Shown one piece after another: positions 55,861-64,000 of a stretch of 64,000 bases of DNA; the first letter of the stretch is position 1, and every line of letters begins with the position of its first letter. This DNA comes from Ophiosphaerella korrae (lineage: Eukaryota > Ascomycota > Dothideomycetes > Pleosporales > Phaeosphaeriaceae): positions 62,001 through 126,000 of the forward strand of contig JALNQF010000064.1 in NCBI GenBank assembly GCA_028456385.1, written 5' to 3'. A program made the position numbers and the translations under genes. The notes under the pieces were generated by a model. It did no database searches. It had not been told where the DNA came from and saw only the letters and a program-made list of their open reading frames with translations.

Positions 55861-58497
55861 ATGACATCCAGTTCCAGGATGTTTTACAACTGCTACAGAC
55901 TCTTGTTGCTCGGCTTGTTGGCTTCAATTGCTTTCGGTGCTACGTCAGCGCACACGATCAATAGACCACGCGCCGCCGCGACCGGCCGCGAGCGCACCTC
56001 TCTCAATGCTGGGTGGCGATTTTCGCGCTTCACTTCTAACCCCGACTCCTTGACGTATAGCACGCTTAAACCATGGATTCTACCCAGCGCCAACAACTTC
56101 CTTAGCGGATCAACATACAAGCGCCCCTCCGGAGCTGCTCCAGGTAACAATGTCAGCTACGTGAAATCCGACTTTGATGATAAAAGCTGGGAACAGCTCA
56201 ACTTGCCGCATGACTGGGCTATTAAGGGACCGTTTGATGCTCCCGGTGTCGGGGGAGGCCCAGGTCGTCTACCCATCAACGGAGTAGGATGGTATCGCCG
56301 AACACTTACACTTGATGCGACTACTGTTAACTCTGGAAATTCAATCTTCCTCGATGTCGATGGTGCCATGTCTTATGCAGCGGTTTGGCTCAATGGTAAC
56401 CTTGTCGGAGGGTGGCCCTTTGGCTACAACTCATTCCGCCTCGATCTCACTCCATACGCTAAAGCTGGCGATAACCAAGTTGCCATACGAGTCGATAATG
56501 CACTGGATTCATCACGTTGGTACCCCGGAGCTGGTATCTACCGAAATGTTTGGCTTGTTACCGCCAACGCAGTACACGTAGGACAGTATGGAACTTACAT
56601 CACCACTCCTACGGTGTCAGCACAACAGGCCACGCTGAATATTGCTGTTGACGTTGAAAACAATGGCAACAACAGTCAGCAAGTGGATGTCGTCACCGAT
56701 GTGTTCGAGCTCGATCCCGTAACCAGGAAACCAACAGGCAAGGCAGTAGCAACATTTCCATCAGCGAAGGCGACTGTTGGAAGCCGGTCCAAAGCAACGG
56801 TTAAAGGCTCTACTACAGTTCAGAATCCAAAACTCTGGGGACCTCCTCCGGCGCAGAAGCCGAACCAATATGTCGCGGTCTCTACAGTGTCGATCGGCGG
56901 AGCAGCAGTTGATATCTACGAGACACCTTTTGGCATTCGCACCATTAAGTATGACCCAAATACTGGCGTTTACGTCAATGGACAAGCTGTTCGTATCCAA
57001 GGCACATGTAACCATCACGACTTGGGCTCCATCGGTACAGCTTGGAATACTCGAGCTGCTGAGCGCCAACTCCAGATGCTTCAAGAGATGGGCAATAATG
57101 CGCTGAGGACATCGCACAACCCGCCGGCACCTGAATTCCTCGAACTTGCTGATAAAATGGGGCTCATGGTTCTAGATGAGCTCTACGATGCATGGAATAA
57201 TGCTAAGACATCCAACGATTTCCACCTCATCTTCCCGGACTGGCATGAGCCAGACGCCCGTTCTTTCCTCCGTCGCGATCGCAACCATCCCTCAATCATC
57301 GCATGGAGTATTGGAAATGAGATCCCAGAACAATCCAATGCGCAAGGCGGTTCCACTGGAAAGTTGCTCCAGGACATTGTACACGCAGAAGACCCTACAC
57401 GGCTAGCTACAGTAGCAATGAATGGTGCAGGTCCGGGCTCGGCCCTGGCTGATGTGATTGACATCATTGGATTGAATTACCAGGGCGAGGGCAACGGTGC
57501 TTCTTGGAATAGTGCCTTCCCAAGCTTCCACAGCAAATATCCCAACAAGATGGTTTGGAGTAGCGAGTCCGCATCAACAGTTAGCTCACGTGGAGTGTAT
57601 ATTTTCCCCGTCACCAAAGAGAAGACTGCTGTCGTCGGAAACGGGGTGGGCGGCAATTCGACTTCCCGGCACGTTAGCGCCTACGATCTTTACTCTCCTA
57701 GTTGGGCAGCGTCACCAGATAAAGTGTTTGAACAACAGGATAGGTATCCCTATGCAGCGGGAGAATTTGTCTGGACTGGTTGGGACTACATTGGCGAACC
57801 TACGCCATATGATTCCAGTCGCAGCTCGTATTTTGGCATTATCGATCTCGCAGGATTTAAGAAGGATCGTTTCTACTTGTACCAAGCCCGCTGGCGTCCA
57901 GATCTGCCTATGGTTCATGTACTCCCGCATTGGACCTGGCCAGATCGTGTCGGACAGGCGACTCCAGTTCATGTCTTCACATCCGGCGATGAGGTTGAAC
58001 TTTTTGTCAACAATGTGAGTGCTGGTAGGAAGAAGAGGGGCCAGTACGAATACAGACTCCGCTGGGACAATGTAACCTACGCGTCCGGTTCTATCCGCGC
58101 AGTCGCTTACAAGAATGGCAAAGAGTGGGCAACTGATTCCCGTAAGACCGCGGGCGCTGCTACTGCTCTCAACGTTACAGCAGATCGATCCAAGATCGCC
58201 GGTGACGGTCAAGACCTCTCCTTTGTCACTGTTTCCGTCGTTGATGCCTCCGGTACTGTCGTTCCTCAGGCGAGCAACCAAATAACCTTTTCAGTTGTCT
58301 CTGGCCCTGGCAAGATTGTTAGTACAGACAATGGCGATCCCACCGACAAGGTTGTATTCCCTTCATTAAGTCGCAAGGCTTTCAGTGGGCTTGCGCTTGC
58401 AATTGTGCGATCTGAGCCGGGAGCCTCGGGAGAGATTGTCATTGAGGCGAAGTCAAACTCACTCACCAGTGGACGCGTTGTTTTAACTGCTGCTTAG
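55861..58497 (+). CDS. Secreted GH2 beta-galactosidase-like glycosidase
   Basis: Intronless, 878 aa from the ATG at 55861 (MTSSSRMFYNCYRLLLLGLL), with a signal peptide of about 30 aa. GH2 layout: sugar-binding N-domain (LNAGWRFSRF, LPHDWAIKGPF, GVGWYRRTLTLD, VWLNGNLVGGWPFGYNSF), immunoglobulin-like domain, then the TIM barrel with ETPFGIRTIKYDP, GTCNHHDLGSIGTAW, NNALRTSHNPPAPEFLELAD, the acid/base Glu in AWSIGNEIPEQS (~487), and the nucleophile Glu in MVWSSESASTVSSRG (~570). A later segment GEFVWTGWDYIGEPTPYDS is typical. The C-terminus has Ig-like/DUF4982-type repeats. The subset with this tail is usually beta-galactosidase; beta-glucuronidase or similar activity is not excluded. It acts outside the cell. 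Confidence 0.92.
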   Translation: MTSSSRMFYNCYRLLLLGLLASIAFGATSAHTINRPRAAATGRERTSLNAGWRFSRFTSNPDSLTYSTLKPWILPSANNFLSGSTYKRPSGAAPGNNVSYVKSDFDDKSWEQLNLPHDWAIKGPFDAPGVGGGPGRLPINGVGWYRRTLTLDATTVNSGNSIFLDVDGAMSYAAVWLNGNLVGGWPFGYNSFRLDLTPYAKAGDNQVAIRVDNALDSSRWYPGAGIYRNVWLVTANAVHVGQYGTYITTPTVSAQQATLNIAVDVENNGNNSQQVDVVTDVFELDPVTRKPTGKAVATFPSAKATVGSRSKATVKGSTTVQNPKLWGPPPAQKPNQYVAVSTVSIGGAAVDIYETPFGIRTIKYDPNTGVYVNGQAVRIQGTCNHHDLGSIGTAWNTRAAERQLQMLQEMGNNALRTSHNPPAPEFLELADKMGLMVLDELYDAWNNAKTSNDFHLIFPDWHEPDARSFLRRDRNHPSIIAWSIGNEIPEQSNAQGGSTGKLLQDIVHAEDPTRLATVAMNGAGPGSALADVIDIIGLNYQGEGNGASWNSAFPSFHSKYPNKMVWSSESASTVSSRGVYIFPVTKEKTAVVGNGVGGNSTSRHVSAYDLYSPSWAASPDKVFEQQDRYPYAAGEFVWTGWDYIGEPTPYDSSRSSYFGIIDLAGFKKDRFYLYQARWRPDLPMVHVLPHWTWPDRVGQATPVHVFTSGDEVELFVNNVSAGRKKRGQYEYRLRWDNVTYASGSIRAVAYKNGKEWATDSRKTAGAATALNVTADRSKIAGDGQDLSFVTVSVVDASGTVVPQASNQITFSVVSGPGKIVSTDNGDPTDKVVFPSLSRKAFSGLALAIVRSEPGASGEIVIEAKSNSLTSGRVVLTAA

Positions 58498-58841
58498 AAG
58501 GTCAAATTGGGTAAAGGGCAAGGAGATACATCTGGATCTTTACAAATAAGTTGGAAAAACTAAGCCGCAAGTAATAACAAATTATATGAGTATCAGTGAC
58601 CCCGTTTGCGTACAATTTTGAGAGCTGCGAATTAAGGGTTTTGATACATCATCCCAGATAAGCGATCGCTTACTCGGGTGGCTTCTGGCCTTATCGTTGT
58701 CCGAAAAGCGGTATGAACAAACATTAATGCTACTCAATCTTTAGTTCAACTTGATTATATTTATATCTGAGGCTCTACTGTTATGATACTATATGTGAAA
58801 TGCTTGGTAGAAAGATCTTTGGCTAGTACAAACCTTCATGT
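58498..58841. other. Intergenic region between convergent GH2 and DLH-like genes
   Basis: About 340 bp of 3' flank of two convergent genes; no further feature. Confidence 0.5.
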
Positions 58842-60264
58842 CTACAACTCTCTAATTTCAAAGTCAAACATCATGTTTGATTGCACCGAATTCCGATCTC
58901 GCATCTTGTTCGCTGTATCTACGCCTGCTACTGGCACCTTATACTCAAATGTCTTGCCCGACGCTGGGGTGTTCCCGTTTGGTAGTGGATATGGAAATGG
59001 AAGGTATTCTGGGAGTAAGCCCAGCTGGCGAAGAACCGTACCTTGATCCCAAGTAATGTGTTCGTGATATAAGCGGTCACCACGAATATTTACAACCGCC
59101 GTGAAAGGAACTTCGACTTTGAGACCTGTGGGCGGGACTCCGGGTAATCTTATGAAATTTTGTCAGCTCCAAAATGTCCCTTTGTGTGGAAAAAAGGATC
59201 AAAAAATTATGGTCACGTACAGCCAGTCAAGTTCGCGATTATGTGTAAAGATGAAGATAAACTCATCTATGATGCGGTCGATAGCAATGGACCGACTGAC
59301 AAGTTCAAGGGTTGTATCGGCGGAGTTATTGAAAATGAAATTGTATCGATAAAAGTTGGTTAATGGGCCACGGCCTACTCCACCTGTAAGCTACATTACG
59401 AGCATCAGCATGCGAAACAATGAAAAACAAACATGAACACTTACAGTAGGTACGTGGTTAACATATGGTTCTTGTACCATAGTGCTCATTGTGTGCTCAA
59501 CAGAGCGGTCTGCGAATTCGTAGTAGGTATGCTCGTCCCATATGAGTTCAAGATCAAAGTATGGCCCATTCATACGGTGTTTGAGATGTGTAATGCTTCG
59601 GGTGTGTGAAATTGACCCAGAATTGTAATGAAACGAACTCTGGAACGGAATTGCAAACTTGTAAGACTCAACGCCAGCATATTGATATACAGTTAGCGCT
59701 TCCGATCTTAGCGGCTTATCGCTCCCTTTGCCTGCTAGGTGATGTATAGCGGGTACATTTGAGGCTAATATAGAGCTTTGCTGCGAAGCGTCCGCGTAGA
59801 TCACTGTGGCCACAATATCTGGAATGTTATTTATGGCTTCTGCAGTAAGGTTCCAGCATTCAGGTTCGTAGGCTATACGGACAATTTCAGTTAGAACCTT
59901 CATGCAACGGCCACTATTGGTGCGTAGTGACTTACCAACAACTCCAAAGTTCACTTTAGGTTGACATTTTGGATTATTCCTCAAAGCATCGATCGCTCGC
60001 TTTAAAACACTCTCTGCATCCTTCACTAAGGCTTGTTGTTGAATCTCGGCCACTGCATACCCTTCTTCGGCCCATTTGACTAAGTGCGATGGAACGCCGT
60101 CCACAATTTTTTTTTTTGGATGCATCCATGTTTGGAACAAGAAGAATGATTCCAGGACCATGACCTCTCCGGCTAAGTGGAGATAACAAGGAAACACACG
60201 TTTCCAATTCATGTAGTTCGTTAAGAGGCAATGGTGGTGGAGGCTTTGAAATGTCCCTAAACAT
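58842..60264 (-). pseudogene. Dienelactone-hydrolase-like gene with a homopolymer frameshift
   Basis: From ATG at 60264 (MFRDISKPPPPLPLNELHEL...) the frame shows the family signature RRGHGPGIILLVPNMDASK, then breaks in a run of 11 A (plus-strand T run, 60108-60118). In the other frame the protein continues as KKIVDGVPSHLVKWAEEGYA and further. With ten A the frame would be open. Downstream, three introns splice well: FGVV|AYEPECWNLTAEA; NHVPT|LTGGVGRGPLTNFY, where the nearest CAG acceptor would give a stop and GTAG is used; and NRELDWL|LPGVPPTG. The C-terminal part, with GDRLYHEHITWDQGTVLRQL, resembles SnoaL/NTF2-like domains attached to fungal carboxymethylenebutenolidase-like proteins. The usual DLH nucleophile motif is not evident. 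A sequencing indel and a genuine inactivating mutation are equally possible. Confidence 0.65.
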
Positions 60265-60705
60265 ATTATAAACAGAAAAGTAAGTAGTTGTGCTGCGAGG
60301 TTGGTGAGATCCCTAATATTGTTCGTCGTAGACTGGAGGGCAGGACGTTATGGTCAAGATTGTATTGAAAATGTTAGCATGAGGAGACAGGCAAAGGCAA
60401 AATTATGACTTGAATTTAATATGTGCCCACTGTACCTCGCGGCGTCGATTTCGCGCTTCCCCGCCGACACGGATCCCACGGTTGAGATTCTTTAGGGATG
60501 CGACCGAGGTCGGATGTGGACTCCTGCAGAAGGAACAATGCCGATGCCGATCTAAGATAAGTTTGAGGCGGCTTCGGACATCAGGCTGACTGTGCAGCTC
60601 CCGAACTATATTTTCGGATCCACATCGTTTGCTAAAACGTGAGTAGACTTTTTTCATGCTCAAGGTAACCAATTTCACCTCAACCAAAACGCTACTTCTA
60701 TCAGC
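60265..60705. promoter_or_regulatory. Divergent promoter region, DLH-like and SDR genes
   Basis: 440 bp between start codons. It contains a short dyad CGACCGAGGTCG (~60501-60512) and several CGG/CCG triplets, which could be Zn2Cys6-type sites; this is weak evidence. Confidence 0.35.
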
Positions 60706-61582
60706 ATGGCAGATAAACTTGACGACGTGCGACCCATGTTTGAGTTACGAGGCCGAAATTATCTTATTACTGGCGGTGCGCAGGGAATCGGGTTCGCTGC
60801 GACACGTGCAATTTGCGAGATGGGAGGCAATGTCGCCGTTTTGGACATCAAAGAGCGTCCAATCGAAGAGTTTCAAGGCCTGGCCTCGAAATTCGGTACA
60901 AAAACATATTATTACCAAACCGATCTTACCAGCCAGGACAGCCTCAATTCAGGCTTTGCAAAAGCCTTGGAGAGTCTTGGAACAATCGATGGATGTGTAC
61001 CGGCGGCTGGAATTGCCATTGATAAACCATTCGTGGATCAAACCTGGGAGGAATTCACTCGTATTCAGGAGATTAATGCAAGCTCTTACCCCACCCACCG
61101 TATTTACCGCTTTTTCTGACGCGATTCAGGTCCGTGGGACATTCTTCGCTGTGCAGTTGGTCACCAAGCAGATTATTAAGCAGGGATCTGGCGGAAGTAT
61201 AGTTCTCATCGCTTCGCAATCGTCTCATATCGGGCTTCCGGGATACAGAATGGCAGCATATAATGCTTCCAAAGGAGGAATTCTCATGCTTTCCAAAGCA
61301 CTTGGCGTTGAACTAGCTAAGTATGGGATTCGAGTAAACACCATCTCGCCAGGATTTGTCGACTCTGAAATGACCCGGAATGTGAGGGCGTCAAAGTCCA
61401 AGCGAGAAGGTGACCAGATGTGGCTTGCACCACCTCTCCAAAGACTGAGTACACAAAATGATCTCACTGGGGCTATTGTGTATCTTCTTAGCGATGCTTC
61501 AAGACATACAACGGCTGCCGATATACAAATCACCGGAGGACTCCATGCTGGTACCATCAATGGAGTAATTAGTTCGGCATAA
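60706..61582 (+). CDS. Short-chain dehydrogenase/reductase (SDR)
   Basis: NAD(P)-dependent oxidoreductase, 274 aa in two exons, 60706-61077 and 61130-61582. The intron (61078-61129) has a GC donor (AAT|GCAAGC) and CAG acceptor. Its removal joins EIN to VRGTFFAVQLVTKQII in frame, exactly the classical SDR NVxGxF motif, so the GC-AG intron is well supported. Cofactor motif TGGAQGIGFA, PAAG (usual NAAG/NNAG replaced by PAAG), catalytic Tyr-Lys in AAYNASKGG, and NTISPGFVDSEMT are all present, as is SSHIGLPGY. A classical soluble SDR; substrate unknown. It sits between the DLH-like gene and the FMO, suggesting a small catabolic or secondary-metabolic group. Confidence 0.92.
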
Positions 61583-62285
61583 TGCACTCAACTCTTTTTC
61601 TTTCAATAGCATCGGCTGGTTCGGTATTCGTACTGAAATTCATTATTCGTGTAATCATGCCTTGCTTGTGACACCGCCATGAGCGAAGAATGCGTTGCTA
61701 AGTCAGAGGATGGCATTTCCCCAGACGGAGAATGCTGGAGGTAGCCTAAAAAAACGAGCCTTGACGAGTTAGGTCGTATTCAGGACAAGGGTATTGCTAG
61801 TTGCTAAGCTAAGGACTATGCTATGGTAAGTATCGGATGGCGACTGATAATACTTGGGTAGGAAGTGGCACTGGAAGTGTCTGACATCCGAAATCGCAAG
61901 AAGCCAGGAATTTAGCAGAGCAACACGAAATCTAGGTTATCGCTATCTAGCCGACGGGTCTTGAGTTATCAGCTGGTACGCTATCCGACGCTAAGCTCAT
62001 GTACACTCCCCATAGCCATGTGACACCGCTTCAATAGGCAATTCGTGATTGGCTAGTTTGTTCGGGTAACTGCACATTAGAGCTAGAGTTTAGCGATACG
62101 AGAGCAGCTCTGGAAGCCAGTGTGCTCGTACTACTCCATGCTAGTGTGCTCCGTACTACTTCATATAACCTTGTTTGCTTTACAAACGATACGCACCCAA
62201 TTCTCACCTCCCAATCTTAACAAGTTTACACCAGGTGGCATTGCTTAGCCCTATCTCCTCACCTTCAAGAAACTTATTTTCATTT
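61583..62285. other. Intergenic region between SDR and FMO genes
   Basis: About 700 bp with no convincing ORF. It contains two near copies of GTGCTCGTACTAC/GTGCTCCGTACTAC at 62121 and 62146, and the FMO upstream region. Confidence 0.5.
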
Positions 62286-64000
62286 ATGCATATGGCAATG
62301 CCAGACTCGTACGATCTGGTGATTGTTGGGTCCGGTAAGCTACCTTGGTAGTTTGTTACTACTACCTATTTGACCAAGGGTTGCATCTGTCATCCGCTAA
62401 CAAATAATTCCCCAGGATGGTTTGGACTAGGTGCCGCCCGGGCGTATATTCAATCTCATCCGAACCAAAGGATTGCAATTCTGGAGTCCAACAAGACGGT
62501 GGGGGGCACATGGTCGGAGGCGCGATTGTACCCAGGATTGAAGTCCAACAATATGCTTGGCAGTTATGAGTTTCCTGATTTTCCTATGACGGAGAAGAAG
62601 TATGGTGTCAAACCCCTTGGACATATTCCTGGTGCTGTATTGCATCGGTATTTGACCGACTTCGCAAAGCATTATGGAATTTACGACCGGCTTCAGTTCA
62701 ACTCCACTGTTGGGCTAGCAGAATCTACCGGATCCGGTTGGATACTGACAGTGACGACACCGATCGCAGAGAGAAAGGTTTACACGACTAACATCGACTC
62801 CTAATATTCCCTAATATCAGGATGCTGACAGCTTTGACAGGCCCTTCTTCCACGCGAAAGACTTTTGTCAACGCGCCAACGAGTTGGAAGATGCCAAAAA
62901 AGTGGTTGTTGTTGGTGGCACCAAATCAGCATATGATGTTGCTTACGCCATGGTTGAGGGCGGTGCGACAGTCGATCTCATCATCAAGCCAGACAGCACA
63001 GGTCCGGGTTGGATTGCGCCTAGGAAAGTTACCCCATTGGAGCACCGCATTGATACAATTCTTAATATCAGGGCGCTGTCGTGGTTTAGCCCTTGCCCAT
63101 GGGGTCATGAGGATGGATATGGGGTTGTGCGTCGTTTCTTACAGAAGACCACTATTGGTCGGCTACTGGTCAGGGGGTTTTGGAGCAGTAAGTTATCCCA
63201 TAATAAGAGTATTTTCTGAACCTTTTACTAATTACACGCTTTGTCCTAGTGATGGGTAATGATGTTTTACAACGCAACCAATACGACAATCACCCCGAGC
63301 TTCAAAAGCTCAAACCTTGGTTTCCCATCTTCTGGATCGGTAGTGGCTTGAGTATCTTAAATTATAACACAAGTTTCTTTGACATGGTCCGCGACGGTAA
63401 AGTACGGGTGCACATTGAGAATATTGCACGCCTCGCCCCTGGTCAGGTTGTGTTCGAGAATGGTGAGACAATAATGACAGATGCGATGATTTGTTCAACC
63501 GGATGGAAGAAAGAATCCACCATTACATTTTCTGGCTTAGACGAATTTGGCTTAGGTCTGCCCATTGATGGGAAAGCTCAGGATGCGCTCAGACTCGAGT
63601 ATGACAGGAAGGTTTTAGAACAGTTCCCAATTCTCAAGACTCAACCAACGCTGCGGTCCAAATCTAAAAAAGCAGCCGAGCCGCTTCGCTACTACCGCTT
63701 CATGGTTCCGTCAGCTCTGATAGCGAAGCGTAATTTTGCTTTTGCCGGCATGATTTCCTCGGTCAGTACCGCAATTTGTGCTAGCACACAGGGACTCTGG
63801 ATAACAGCTTTCTTCGATGATAAATTGGAACGAGAAGCAATATCTCAAGAACAGATCACGAGCGAGATTATGATGCACACGCAGTGGGGCAAGTGGCGGT
63901 ACCCTTGCGGCTATGGAACAAGTCTACCAGATTTTGTATTTGAAGGCATTCCATACGTGGATATGCTGCTCAAGGATATTGGTGTTCAAAATAGACGAAA
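62286..64000 (+). pseudogene. Flavin-containing monooxygenase, partial, with internal loss
   Basis: The start at 62286 gives MHMAMPDSYDLVIVGS, then intron 62335-62415 joins GWFGLGAARAYIQ (GxGxxG FAD motif). It continues through LESNKTVGGTWSEARLYPGL and RYLTDFAKHYGIYDRLQF. Around 62777-62820 the expected KKLxxATGLTSTPNIP segment is damaged: only LTSTPNIP is left in a different frame, followed by TAA, and the ATG motif is missing. A possible GTTTAC...ATCAG intron would keep the frame open (AERK|DADSFDRPFFHA) but still omits that conserved part. Beyond it the protein is intact: KKVVVVGGTKSAYDVAY (NADPH-binding GxGxSA variant), then an intron near 63190-63249, and ATDAMICSTGW-like MTDAMICSTGWKKE, running off the window end. 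Class B FMO/BVMO family. Confidence 0.72.

Noticed and set aside
1..64000. tRNA and rRNA genes
   Set aside because: I scanned for T-loop-like GTTCRA motifs with matching stems and found none I could support; a covariance search would be decisive.

Overview
The window is nuclear DNA of a filamentous ascomycete (Pezizomycotina). Most genes have short introns of about 45-120 bp with standard GT-AG borders. The families present are typical of that group: Zn2Cys6 regulator, HET-domain proteins, SRPK-like kinase, secreted TAP-type hydrolase, GH2 and GH31 enzymes, pogo/Fot1, Tc1/mariner and copia-type remnants. I see no bacterial operons, no CRISPR and no rRNA or tRNA gene. The class cannot be fixed from the sequence alone.

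Layout. (1) 1-15.5 kb is a compact housekeeping block: an X-family DNA polymerase (POL4-like), a small membrane protein, a DUF4336 protein, exosome subunit RRP45 divergent from splicing factor CWC15, a small Gly-rich protein, the phosphatidylinositol 4-kinase PIK1, an RMD1/RMND1-family (DUF155) protein and a small secreted protein. (2) 15.5-19 kb has no supportable gene. (3) 19-28 kb is a nutrient-type module: an auxin-efflux-carrier-like transporter, a Zn2Cys6 regulator, and an MFS permease divergent from a GH31 glycosidase. (4) 28-45.5 kb is an accessory region. Two HET-domain genes, one with two complete HET domains in a single chain, flank decayed pogo-type transposases and a fold-back repeat. 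Beyond them lie a decayed mariner transposase fused to an orphan ORF, a tandem repeat and an inverted-repeat family. (5) 45.5-50.7 kb holds a small hypothetical protein, an SRPK-like kinase and an orphan copia-type gag. (6) 50.7-64 kb is a metabolic region: an FAD monooxygenase, a secreted TAP-like hydrolase, a secreted GH2 enzyme, a frameshifted dienelactone-hydrolase-like gene, an SDR and a flavin monooxygenase that runs off the end and has lost a conserved segment.

Gene models were built by hand from splice signals and reading frames. The most notable observations are the double-HET gene inside a transposon-bounded HET locus, coding-capacity loss in several accessory genes (pogo, mariner, gag, DLH, FMO), a 40-nt last exon of PIK1 that a plain ORF search misses, and a GC-AG intron in the SDR gene.
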